Of a stretch of 58,751 bases of DNA, positions 27,599-36,600 are shown piece after piece (position 1 is the stretch's first letter; every line of letters begins with the position of its first letter). The notes beneath the pieces were generated by a model. It saw nothing but the letters and a program-made list of their open reading frames with translations. It did no database searches and was not told the origin of the DNA. The stretch is taken from positions 1-58,751 of the forward strand of contig CANPHE010000015.1 in assembly GCA_947573795.1 (NCBI GenBank), written 5' to 3'. A program made the translations under genes and the position numbers. The stretch is from an uncultured Alistipes sp. (GTDB lineage: Bacteria > Bacteroidota > Bacteroidia > Bacteroidales > Rikenellaceae).

Positions 27599-28321
27599 CT
27601 ATTTCTCCGCCGGGGGACGGATGGCGACCAATTCGGTATACCCGTCCAGCTTGTTGCGCTTGGAGAGCTCCTCCTCGCGCACGACGCCTACCCCAGGCAC
27701 ATACCATACGTTGTGGCGCATCGTCATTTTGAAAATCGAGAATCCGAATCGGATCGCTTCACCGACCTTGAAGGCTTCGAACTCCCCGGCAGGCGTCGTG
27801 ATCCGCTCCCGGGCGGAGACTTTGCGGTCGAAGACGTTGAATTTGATTTCGAAACGCTTCTCGCCGTTGGTCATCGCCACGACGATCGCAAGATCGGGCA
27901 GCGTCGCGCCCGGTTGCAGGTCGAACGGTATGGCATATTCGTCGCCCGAAAGTTCGTAGCGCACCCCCTCCGACGGTTCGGGCAACTCGCCGAGCAGCTG
28001 ATCGAGGGGCAACACCAGCGCGTCGGGGCGCACCTTGATCCGCTCGGTCTCCCGCACCTGTACCGTCTGCCCGTAGACGGTCTTCGTCATGGGATTGTGC
28101 TCCTTGTCGAGCGACAGTTCGGTGTTTATCACCTCGAAACATCCCTGCTCGTCCGGATCGGTCACCTCGACAGTCACGAGCGAATAGCCGGTCAATTTCC
28201 CCGAGGCGTCGTACTCGGCATATTCGAGTTGGGTACCCGCCTGCGTGCAGACGAGCGGCTGGGCGGCCCGAACGAGATAGGCTGCGAGCGACAGGATCAA
28301 AAGCAGAACGATTCTTTTCAT
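27599..28321 (-). CDS. secreted TapB/DUF3108-like protein
   Basis: 240 residues. ATG 28321 was chosen since it gives a signal peptide (MKRIVLLLILSLAAYLVRAA). The mature protein is beta-rich, with features common to DUF3108/TapB-like proteins: TQLEYAEYDASGKLTGY at the start, the ITTPAGEFEAFKV segment and the ending HNVWYVPGVGVVREEEL. These resemble lipocalin or LolA-like beta barrels; no activity is known. A well-formed promoter precedes it and a terminator follows, so it is a single-gene unit. Confidence 0.65.
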   Translation of the reverse strand: MKRIVLLLILSLAAYLVRAAQPLVCTQAGTQLEYAEYDASGKLTGYSLVTVEVTDPDEQGCFEVINTELSLDKEHNPMTKTVYGQTVQVRETERIKVRPDALVLPLDQLLGELPEPSEGVRYELSGDEYAIPFDLQPGATLPDLAIVVAMTNGEKRFEIKFNVFDRKVSARERITTPAGEFEAFKVGEAIRFGFSIFKMTMRHNVWYVPGVGVVREEELSKRNKLDGYTELVAIRPPAEK

Positions 28322-28357
28322 AACCGATTTATTCAACCATACAGCATTCGACTGTTT

Positions 28358-28389
28358 CAAATATAAACAAAACAATCCGATTTACCAAA
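28358..28389 (-). promoter_or_regulatory. promoter of the TapB-like gene
   Basis: On the minus strand TTTG (28386-28389), exactly 20 bases, TATATTTG (28358-28365). A textbook Bacteroidetes promoter. Confidence 0.85.
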
Positions 28390-28489
28390 TTACTCGTCCA
28401 TATAAATCATTGTATATCAATCGCATTTCATTCGGGTTATATTACAGTCCGAAATCCGATGCCGCTTCGGGACAAATATACCGCAATAA

Positions 28490-28516
28490 AAAACGCCGGT
28501 TCGATTACGAACCGGC
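28490..28516 (-). terminator. terminator of the ftsK-lolA operon
   Basis: GCCGGTTCG-TAAT-CGAACCGGC on the minus strand, a perfect 9-bp stem followed by G and a T run. Confidence 0.9.
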
Positions 28517-28578
28517 AACAAATATGAATACAATAATTTATACCATCGTTTTCGAGTCGCGAGCTCTCCCAACGGCTC

Positions 28579-29205
28579 TCATCGGAAATCGATCGTCTCG
28601 AAGCCTTGAAAGGCCGCCGGATCGTAGTGCGGCAGCGCAGCCGAGAGCGGTGCGATACGGGTCACCGTCACGACGATCCGTTCTCCGCCGAAATCATAGG
28701 CAAGTTCTACGGGACGTACCGGCGAGGTCGTCACCGTTACGAGAATCTCCCCCGTCTCAGTATCCGCACTCGCAGGCGTCAGACGAACGACGGCCCGCCC
28801 GTTCTCCTCGCCCACGAGCACCGGGCGATAGGCATCGCCCAGGAAGTCGAACGCCCGAACAGGGTTATCGAGCAGGTTGCGACTCGTCGTGTCGACCGGG
28901 GCGATCGTCACCTCGCGGCGGCTGCGATCGACCTCGTAGCGCACGTCACCCTCGGAGTAGACCTCCGCATCGCCCATTTTCAGATTGTAACGCGCACCCT
29001 CGACCGCATATTCCCCCACGGCATCGAACGTCCCGACTTGGATTCGGAACTCCACCCGATACGAAGGCATTCCGCGAAATTCCGCTGCCAGACGCTCGAC
29101 CAACTGTCCGGCACGGTCCTGTGCGCTCGATGCGAAAGGCATTCCCCCCAGGAGACACGCCCCCAGGAAACAATATATCGAAAACAAACGAAACGGTTTC
29201 ATCAT
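28579..29205 (-). CDS. lolA: LolA-like outer-membrane lipoprotein carrier
   Basis: About 208 residues; ATG 29205 (MMKPFRLFSIY...) gives a signal peptide, ATG 29202 being equivalent. LolA traits are the N-terminal AGQLVERLAAEFRGMPSYRV, the strand FDAVGEYAVEGARYNLKMGD and a C-terminal ALPHYDPAAFQGFETIDFR. It should ferry lipoproteins across the periplasm. Its position 52 bases after ftsK is the common Bacteroidetes arrangement and supports the call. Confidence 0.85.
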   Translation of the reverse strand: MMKPFRLFSIYCFLGACLLGGMPFASSAQDRAGQLVERLAAEFRGMPSYRVEFRIQVGTFDAVGEYAVEGARYNLKMGDAEVYSEGDVRYEVDRSRREVTIAPVDTTSRNLLDNPVRAFDFLGDAYRPVLVGEENGRAVVRLTPASADTETGEILVTVTTSPVRPVELAYDFGGERIVVTVTRIAPLSAALPHYDPAAFQGFETIDFR

Positions 29206-29257
29206 GCTGCTTATCGTTAAAATCCGCGCCCTGCGAATCGAGCGTTCCTCAAACCCG

Positions 29258-32119
29258 TCAAAACACACCCAAATCCTGCAATTTCGCCTCCAACGACGGC
29301 GAATCGTGGAAAAGAATTTCGCGCGGCTTGGCCCCCTGCTGACGCCCCACGATGCCCGCGCGTTCGAGTTGCAGCATGATGCGCCCCGCACGGTTGAATC
29401 CCACCTCGTAGTTGCGCTGGATCATCGAGGTCGAAATCTGACCGCTCGACACCGCCTCGCGGGCGATCTCGGCGAAAAGCGTATCGTATTTCACGGGGGC
29501 CGACGACTCCTCGCTGCCCAGTCCGCTACCGCCTTCGCCACTCTCGGGCGTATAATCGGGCAACGCATAAGGCGACGTATAGCCCTGCTGTTTGGAGATA
29601 TAATCCACAATGCGCTCCACCTCGGGCGTATCGACGAAGGCACACTGCACGCGCGTCAACTCGCCGTCTTTCGAAATAAGCATGTCGCCGCGGCCGATCA
29701 ACTCGTTGGCACCGGGACGGTCGATGATCGTGCGCGAGTCGATCATCTGCATCACGCGGAAGGCGATGCGGGCCGGGAAATTGGCCTTGATCTTACCCGT
29801 AATGACATCCACCGACGGACGTTGCGTAGCGATAATCAAGTGAATACCCACGGCACGGGCCTTCTGCGCCAGGCGAATGACGGGCGCTTCGACCTCCTTG
29901 GCCATCATAATCAGATCGGCGAACTCGTCGATCACGACCACCATATAGGGCAGATAACGATGCCCGTGCATGGGATTCAACCGGCGCGAAGTAAATTTCT
30001 CGTTGTATTCGATGATATTGCGCGAACCGGCCTTCTTACACAGTTCCAGACGGTTGTCCATCTCCACGCACAGCGAGTTGAGCGTATAGACCGCCTTTTT
30101 GGGGTCGGTGATGATCGCATCGTCCTCCGATTCCATCTTCGCCAGGAAATGACGCTCGATCTTGGCGTAGAGCGAGAATTCGACCATCTTGGGGTCGATC
30201 ATCACGAATTTCAACTGCGCGGGATGCTTGCGGTAGAGCAGCGACGTGATGATGGCGTTCAATCCCACCGACTTACCCTGTCCCGTAGCACCGGCGACGA
30301 GCAGGTGAGGCATCTTAGCCAGGTCGAAGACATAGTTTTCATTCTGGATCGTGCGGCCGATCACCACAGGCAAGGCGGCTTTCGACTCCTGGAAACGCAG
30401 CGACCGCACGGCCGAATACATTGATACGACCTGTTTGTTGCGGTTCGGCACTTCGATACCGATCGTTCCGCGCCCCGGAATCGGCGCGATGATACGAATC
30501 CCCGACTCGGCCTTGAGGCTCTGGGCGATATCGTTCTGGAGGCCCTGGATTTTCGCGATCTTCACCCCCTGCGCCTGCACGATCTCATACAGGGTCACCG
30601 TCGGGCCCACGGTCGCCTTGATCCGCTGGATCGGAATACCGAAATTCTTGAGCGTCTCCTCGATACGCGATTTGTTGTCGTAGATCTCCTCGTCCGAAAC
30701 TTCGGAATCGGAGATATAATCCTCGAGCAGCGTGACGGGCGGTTTGCGGTAGTTCACCAAGTCCTTGAGCGGGTCGTAGCTCTCGGTCGGGATCGATTTC
30801 TCGTCGACCATGCGGGCCTGGTGGGATTCGACCGTAACGACGACCCCTTCGGGTTCGTCCTCCGGCACGATCGGCATCGGCTCGGAAACGGCTGCGGCCG
30901 AAGCATCGGCAACCTCCTCGATAACATCCGATTCGCGGATGCCGTCGTCCTTCGAATCGGCCGGCTCCGAAAGATCGATCTCGGTGAAGGGACCGTCCGT
31001 TTCGTAACGACGCACCGCCGGTTCGTGTTCCTGCGATACGGGAACGGATCGCCGCTGAGGCTCGGCATCGACCGTTGCCGAACGATCCAGCTCGACCAAT
31101 CCCCCCGCCCCCATCACGATACGGCCTGCGGGCTGCGAGAGGTCGACCTCGATAAACTCTTCGTCCTCAGCCTCGAACACGGCAGGCTCCTCCCGCACCG
31201 TCTCCGGGCGCACCTCGGTGCGTTCGACCTCCATATCTGCGGAACTCTCCTCGGGCGAGCGGTCGAGGAAGGGATTTTCCTCCGGCTCAGCCGGTTGTGC
31301 AGGAGTTTCCGGGATCGCATTTTTCGATAAGTTCAGAGCCTCCACCGCCTTCGGATCGGCCGGGCGCTGCGCCTCGGAACGTCCGGGGTTCTTCGAGGCG
31401 GGAGCCGGTTCAACGCTCCGCGCCTCCTCGGCCAGCACCGCAGGTTCATCGGGACGCATCCCGGGAGCGACCTTCTGACAAACGATCTCGACGATCTTTT
31501 CGCCTTTGTCTACCATGACGTTACCGGCCGTATTTACCGTATTGATGAAGTTGCGATTGATGAATACTCCCGTCAGAATCCAGCCGCCGAGCAAGAGAAT
31601 CAACATGCCGAATGCTCCGATATAATCGTTGAGCAGCGCTGCGATTTCGATACCGAACGCGCCGCCCCATCCCGTCGAGCAACAGAGGCTCCAGCTATCG
31701 GCGAATGCGAATCCGAGCGTCAGCGATCCGAGAATCATCACCAGCACCAACGAGAGGATCGAATGGTTCGCCCGCAGCGCTTGCCGCCGGATAATGCGCA
31801 TACCGGTGAGAATCAGAATGACGGGGATCAAGATTCCGAACACGCCGAACGATCGGTCGACCAGCAGGATCGCGAGACGGGCACCGGCCCATCCGCACAG
31901 GTTGTCGGGCTCGACGCCCAAGGTCGTACGCTCCTCGGCCGAGAGTTGCAGACCGCTTTGATCGGCAGCCCAGGTGAAAAACGAGAAAAAGAGTGCCGAG
32001 AAAGCGAAGATACCGATGAACAGCAGCAGCAGACCGCCGATCCAGCGCGCATTGTCGCTGTTCGTACGGGCATCGGACTGCCCTCCGCCGGAAGTTGCGT
32101 AACTATTTTTGGATGCCAT
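29258..32119 (-). CDS. ftsK: FtsK/SpoIIIE DNA translocase
   Basis: 953 residues: four membrane helices in the first 190 residues, an acidic Pro/Glu-rich linker to about 440, the RecA-like motor with Walker A GATGQGKSVGLNAI and Walker B YMVVVIDEFADLIM, and the C-terminal gamma domain SGQISTSMIQRNYEVGFNRA that reads KOPS-like sequences. It coordinates chromosome segregation with septum closure. It heads an operon with lolA. Confidence 0.97.
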   Translation of the reverse strand: MASKNSYATSGGGQSDARTNSDNARWIGGLLLLFIGIFAFSALFFSFFTWAADQSGLQLSAEERTTLGVEPDNLCGWAGARLAILLVDRSFGVFGILIPVILILTGMRIIRRQALRANHSILSLVLVMILGSLTLGFAFADSWSLCCSTGWGGAFGIEIAALLNDYIGAFGMLILLLGGWILTGVFINRNFINTVNTAGNVMVDKGEKIVEIVCQKVAPGMRPDEPAVLAEEARSVEPAPASKNPGRSEAQRPADPKAVEALNLSKNAIPETPAQPAEPEENPFLDRSPEESSADMEVERTEVRPETVREEPAVFEAEDEEFIEVDLSQPAGRIVMGAGGLVELDRSATVDAEPQRRSVPVSQEHEPAVRRYETDGPFTEIDLSEPADSKDDGIRESDVIEEVADASAAAVSEPMPIVPEDEPEGVVVTVESHQARMVDEKSIPTESYDPLKDLVNYRKPPVTLLEDYISDSEVSDEEIYDNKSRIEETLKNFGIPIQRIKATVGPTVTLYEIVQAQGVKIAKIQGLQNDIAQSLKAESGIRIIAPIPGRGTIGIEVPNRNKQVVSMYSAVRSLRFQESKAALPVVIGRTIQNENYVFDLAKMPHLLVAGATGQGKSVGLNAIITSLLYRKHPAQLKFVMIDPKMVEFSLYAKIERHFLAKMESEDDAIITDPKKAVYTLNSLCVEMDNRLELCKKAGSRNIIEYNEKFTSRRLNPMHGHRYLPYMVVVIDEFADLIMMAKEVEAPVIRLAQKARAVGIHLIIATQRPSVDVITGKIKANFPARIAFRVMQMIDSRTIIDRPGANELIGRGDMLISKDGELTRVQCAFVDTPEVERIVDYISKQQGYTSPYALPDYTPESGEGGSGLGSEESSAPVKYDTLFAEIAREAVSSGQISTSMIQRNYEVGFNRAGRIMLQLERAGIVGRQQGAKPREILFHDSPSLEAKLQDLGVF

Positions 32120-32339
32120 GTTTCTTTACGGGGAATTAACCGAGCGAAGTTACACAATATTTATGAGAATAGGAATGAAAAAACGAAAAACATCCGCTTC
32201 CCGGAAGCTCCGCGCCTCGAACAGCCTCGGATACAGCGGCAAGCGGGCGCAACCCGCCGCCGCCGAAAGACATGGATAAGATTCGCGATTCTCCTATCTA
32301 CTACATCGCTTGATGTATCGGTATACAATTATCGATCGA

Positions 32340-33107
32340 TCAAAGGAAGGCCTTATGCTCCAATCTCGTGCGATAGCTTTCGTCGGCAAACGTGCAAAAG
32401 CGATATTCGGGGGCGTGCGAGGACTCTGCCCGAAGATCGTTTTCGTCGAGCAGCTGCACGACACGACGCGCTACGGCGGGCGAAGGATCGACGATCTCGA
32501 TACCCCGGCCCTCGACGACCCGGCGCAAAACCGGCAGCAGGAAAGGATAATGCGTGCACCCCAATACGATCTGATCGGCACCTCGTTCGAGCATTCCCTC
32601 GACAGCCTCTCGCACGCAGGCTTCGGCCTCCGGCGTCGCCTCGCGGTCCTGTTCGACCAACTCGACGAAACCGCGGCCTGGAACCGTCAGAACCTCGATG
32701 CCCGAGCCGTAACGGGCTGCCGTACGCCGAAACAACTCGCCGTCCAGGCTGCGTTCCGTAGCCAGCACCCCCACCACCCCGCTGCGCGTATGCAGACAGG
32801 CGGGTTTCACGGCCGGTTCCATCCCGACGATCGGCAACGGAGCGTATTTCGTCCGCAGGAAATCGATCGCCGCAGCCGTAGCCGTGTTGCACGCCACGAC
32901 GATGAGTTTGCACCCGGCGGCGACCAACTCCCCGACCGCGTCGTCGGCCAGGCTTCGCACCTCCTCCTCCGGACGCGATCCATAGGGGCAGTTCTTGCCG
33001 TCGCCCAGGTAGACGAGCGATTCGCCGGGCAACGCGCGACGCACTTCCCGCCAAACGGTCAGCCCTCCGAATCCGGAGTCGTAAATACCTATGGGATTGT
33101 TATTCAT
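32340..33107 (-). CDS. murI: glutamate racemase
   Basis: 255 residues. It makes D-glutamate for peptidoglycan. The catalytic pair is Cys73 in VVACNTATA and Cys185 in LGCTHYPF; the N-terminal DSGFGGLTV holds the conserved Asp10 and Ser11. ATG 33107 was chosen over GTG 33110. It is the last gene of plsC-parE-parC-aroK-murI and follows aroK by 6 bases. Confidence 0.96.
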   Translation of the reverse strand: MNNNPIGIYDSGFGGLTVWREVRRALPGESLVYLGDGKNCPYGSRPEEEVRSLADDAVGELVAAGCKLIVVACNTATAAAIDFLRTKYAPLPIVGMEPAVKPACLHTRSGVVGVLATERSLDGELFRRTAARYGSGIEVLTVPGRGFVELVEQDREATPEAEACVREAVEGMLERGADQIVLGCTHYPFLLPVLRRVVEGRGIEIVDPSPAVARRVVQLLDENDLRAESSHAPEYRFCTFADESYRTRLEHKAFL

Positions 33108-33113
33108 CACCGG

Positions 33114-33641
33114 TCAGTTCAAGGAATTCCACAACTCGACGATTCGGTTCAAAACCTCGGAATCGCTCATCGAACCGCAATCGAACGTCACGGATGCCTG
33201 TGCGTAGAAACGTTCGCGCTGCGCCATATCATGCGTCATGAAGGAGACCAATTCTTCGTCGGAAAGCCCCCGCAGGCGCGGCCGCTTCTGCCGTCCGTAA
33301 GGACTGAGGCGCGAAGCGATCTGCTCGGGCGAGCGTTTCAGATAGACGGTCGCCCCGGCGGCATTCATGCGCGTCATGTTATCGCGCCAGATCGGAAGTC
33401 CGCCGCCGGTCGAGACGACGCAATCCGTCTCCCCGCCGATCACCTCCTCCAACGCATTGCGCTCCTCCTCGCGGAACCGTTCCTCGCCTTCGTAGCGGAA
33501 CAGATCGGCCACACAGGCTCCCTGGCGTGCTTCGACCAGGGCGTCGGTATCGGCAAAACGCACTCCGAGACGCTGTGCCGCCTTACGACCCAACGTACTC
33601 TTGCCGCACCCCATATACCCGACCAGGAAAAGCGTCTTCAT
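33114..33641 (-). CDS. aroK: shikimate kinase
   Basis: 175 residues. It phosphorylates shikimate in chorismate synthesis. Walker A is GYMGCGKST (8-16), the substrate-binding DTD follows at 32-34, and GGGLPIW and a lid arginine region (SPYGRQKRPRL) are present. ATG 33641 gives the usual N terminus MKTLFLVGYMG. It starts 7 bases after parC. Confidence 0.96.
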   Translation of the reverse strand: MKTLFLVGYMGCGKSTLGRKAAQRLGVRFADTDALVEARQGACVADLFRYEGEERFREEERNALEEVIGGETDCVVSTGGGLPIWRDNMTRMNAAGATVYLKRSPEQIASRLSPYGRQKRPRLRGLSDEELVSFMTHDMAQRERFYAQASVTFDCGSMSDSEVLNRIVELWNSLN

Positions 33642-33648
33642 GGCTCGT

Positions 33649-36531
33649 TTAGAACAAGTTGAGTTGTTCGGGATCAATCATCGCATCAGCATCGCCCGTA
33701 GCTCGTTCGATTTCGAACTCCACCTCCCCGGTCGTGGTGCCGGTGCGAGGCAGGTCCGACGGATCGATCGGTCGCCGGACCGGAGTTTCCGCCGTACGAT
33801 CCTTCGCAGAAGCGTTCTTTTCCTTCGCCGCATCTTCAGCCGCAGCCGGTTCGACCCCGGCTCCGGGTCGAACCTCCGCCTCGTCGTCGAAATCCCCGTC
33901 TTCCGGGAACTCCTCGTCGGGTTCGGGCGGCAATTCGGGTTCGATGAACCGCAGCGTCGCGACATCGTAGGTCGTCAGGCGCTTGCCTTTGGCACGGTGG
34001 CTCTTGACGCCGACGAAATCGTCCACTTCGATCCGGTCGGCCGGACGCTGGGCATGCGCCCCCTTGTAGGTGATTTCGAGTTGCGCACCGGCGCAATCCG
34101 TCACGCAGGTCAGGTCGGCCTGTCCCTCCTCGTCGAGGAAGAACTGCATCTTCTCGCTCAGCTCGGCGCTGAAACGCTTCATATAATAGTAGCCCTGTTC
34201 GCGATCGAAGTAGCAGACGCTATACACCCGATCGGCCTCGTAGCGGTTCACGCGTACGGTATCGTCGGGGAAATGCTGTCCGAGGTCGTAGTTGGTGATG
34301 TAATACTGGTTTTTCGAGGTCCAGACCACCAGTTTGTCGTCACCCTTGAATTCGCCTAACAGCGTGCCGCGCCCGTCGGCGTTCAGTCGGCGGATATCCT
34401 CGTCGAACCAGATATTCTGACCGCCCAGCGTCGACGTGCCGCGCTCCTTGAGCACGATCTTGTGGATGCCGTAGCGCGAAAAGAGGTTACCCTGGCTCTG
34501 GCGTCCCTTGATCGCGAGCGTCGAGAAATCGAGGTCGACGATCAGTTTCTTCAGTCGCGGACGCGGTTTGAAATAGACCTTCAGCACCTCGGCCTCGCCG
34601 TTGGGGTTGACCGACATGTAGAGGATCTCGCTGCGCGCCGTACCTTTGGTGATGTTATACTCCTTATCGCGCGTAATGCCCTTGATGGCGCAGCGTTTCA
34701 TCAGCAGCGGACCGTTCTTGCCATCGCGGTAGAGGACGTTGTAGATCGTCCGATCGTCGTTGCGCTTGAACACGCCGATATAGTAAATGCCCTTGTCGAA
34801 GAAGGCTTTGTCGTTCACCTTGGTGATGACGTAGCGGCCGTCCTTCGTGAAGACGATCACGTCGTCGATATCCGAACAGTCGCACACGAACTCGGCGTCC
34901 TTCATCGATTTGCCGATGCCGAAGAAACCTTCGGCCCGATCGACGTAGAGCTTGGCGTTCGTCACGGCGACCTTCGTCGCCTCGATCGAATCGAACTCGC
35001 GCAGCTCCGTGCGGCGTTCCTTCCCCTTACCGTATTTGTCGAGAATGCGGCGGTAGTAAGCCACGGCATACTCGGTCAAGTGGGCCAAATCGAACTTCGT
35101 CTGTTCGATCTCCGACTCGATCTGCTTGATCTCGTTGTCGGCCTTTTCCGAATCGTAACGCGATATGCGGATGAACTTCAACTCCGTAAGGCGCTGGACG
35201 TCTTCGATCGTCACTTCGCGGCGCAGCAGTTTCTTGAACGGCTCCAGGCCTTGGTCCACGGCGGCGTAGGCCTCCTCGCGCGAACGGCAGCCCTCGATGA
35301 GCTGATAGAGTTTGTTTTCGATGAATATCCGTTCGAGCGACGCGGCATGCCATGCGGCGTTGAGCTCGTCGAGCCGGATTTCCAGCTCGCGCCCCAGTAG
35401 GTATTTCGTATGTTCGGCCGAACGGCGCAAAATCTCCTTGACTCCCAGGAAGTGGGGTTTGTCGTCCCAAATCACGCAGGCGTTGGGCGATATGGAGACT
35501 TCGCAATCCGTGAAGGCATAAAGTGCATCGATGGTCTTGTCCGACGATTCGTCGGGAGCCACCTGGATGACGATCTCCACCTTGTCGGCCGTGTTGTCGT
35601 CCACACGGCGGATTTTGATCTTACCCTTCTCGTTGGCCTTGATGATCGACTCCTTGATCGACTCGGTGGTCGTCGTGAAGGGGATTTCCGTGATGGCCAG
35701 CGTCCGTTTGTCGATCTTCGAGATGCGGGCCCGGACCTTCACGGCACCGCCCCGCAATCCGTCGTTGTAGCGGCTCACGTCGGCCATGCCCCCCGTCGGA
35801 AAGTCGGGATAGAGCACGAAATCGCGCCCTTCGAGGTGGGCGATCGCCGCCTCGATCAGCTCGATGAAGTTGTGGGGCAGGATTTTCGACGCCAGACCGA
35901 CGGCGATGCCGTCCGAACCCTGGGCCAGCAGCAGCGGAAACTTGATCGGCAGCGTCACGGGCTCCTCCTTGCGACCGTCGTAGGAGAGCATCCATTCGGT
36001 GGTTTTGCGGTTGAACACCACGTCGAGGGCGAATTTCGACAGCCGGGCTTCGATATATCGGCCGGCCGCGGCTTCGTCGCCCGTGAGGATATTGCCCCAG
36101 TTACCCTGGCAGTCGATCAACAGGTCCTTCTGTCCCAACTGCACGAGCGCATCCTTGATCGACGCATCACCGTGCGGGTGGTACTGCATCGTCTGGCCGA
36201 CGATATTGGCCACCTTGTTGAAACGGCCGTCGTCCACCACCTTCATGGCGTGGAGGATGCGTCGCTGTACGGGTTTGAGTCCGTCCTCGACATGGGGCAC
36301 GGCACGCTCCAGGATCACATACGACGCATAATCGAGGAACCAGTTCTTGTACATGCCCGTGAGCTTGCGCACACCGCCCTCCTCCTGCGTCAGCCGGTCG
36401 TATTTGCCCGGCTTGCCCGCAACCGGTTCCGCCGCGGGAAGCTCCTCCTCCGCAGCATCCGCAGGTGCTTCGGGCACCGTCGCCTCCGTATCGTTCGTCT
36501 CTTCGTCTCGTTTATCCTTGTCCTCAAACAT
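33649..36531 (-). CDS. parC: DNA topoisomerase IV subunit A
   Basis: 960 residues from ATG 36531 (a TTG 12 bases upstream is less likely). An acidic N-terminal extension of about 40 residues precedes the catalytic core. Catalytic Tyr159 lies in AGRYIEARL. The quinolone-determining loop reads HPHGDASIKDALV, with Ala123 where E. coli has Ser80 and Asp127 where it has Glu84. There is no GyrA box. A Glu/Asp/Ala-rich C-terminal tail follows the pinwheel. It lies directly after parE, confirming topoisomerase IV, which decatenates replicated chromosomes. Confidence 0.94.
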   Translation of the reverse strand: MFEDKDKRDEETNDTEATVPEAPADAAEEELPAAEPVAGKPGKYDRLTQEEGGVRKLTGMYKNWFLDYASYVILERAVPHVEDGLKPVQRRILHAMKVVDDGRFNKVANIVGQTMQYHPHGDASIKDALVQLGQKDLLIDCQGNWGNILTGDEAAAGRYIEARLSKFALDVVFNRKTTEWMLSYDGRKEEPVTLPIKFPLLLAQGSDGIAVGLASKILPHNFIELIEAAIAHLEGRDFVLYPDFPTGGMADVSRYNDGLRGGAVKVRARISKIDKRTLAITEIPFTTTTESIKESIIKANEKGKIKIRRVDDNTADKVEIVIQVAPDESSDKTIDALYAFTDCEVSISPNACVIWDDKPHFLGVKEILRRSAEHTKYLLGRELEIRLDELNAAWHAASLERIFIENKLYQLIEGCRSREEAYAAVDQGLEPFKKLLRREVTIEDVQRLTELKFIRISRYDSEKADNEIKQIESEIEQTKFDLAHLTEYAVAYYRRILDKYGKGKERRTELREFDSIEATKVAVTNAKLYVDRAEGFFGIGKSMKDAEFVCDCSDIDDVIVFTKDGRYVITKVNDKAFFDKGIYYIGVFKRNDDRTIYNVLYRDGKNGPLLMKRCAIKGITRDKEYNITKGTARSEILYMSVNPNGEAEVLKVYFKPRPRLKKLIVDLDFSTLAIKGRQSQGNLFSRYGIHKIVLKERGTSTLGGQNIWFDEDIRRLNADGRGTLLGEFKGDDKLVVWTSKNQYYITNYDLGQHFPDDTVRVNRYEADRVYSVCYFDREQGYYYMKRFSAELSEKMQFFLDEEGQADLTCVTDCAGAQLEITYKGAHAQRPADRIEVDDFVGVKSHRAKGKRLTTYDVATLRFIEPELPPEPDEEFPEDGDFDDEAEVRPGAGVEPAAAEDAAKEKNASAKDRTAETPVRRPIDPSDLPRTGTTTGEVEFEIERATGDADAMIDPEQLNLF

Positions 36532-36600
36532 AGCCGCCTTCAAAAGGTGAAAATGAAATATTCCGAATTATCATGTCCCGCAACGGGAACCTGCCGTCCC

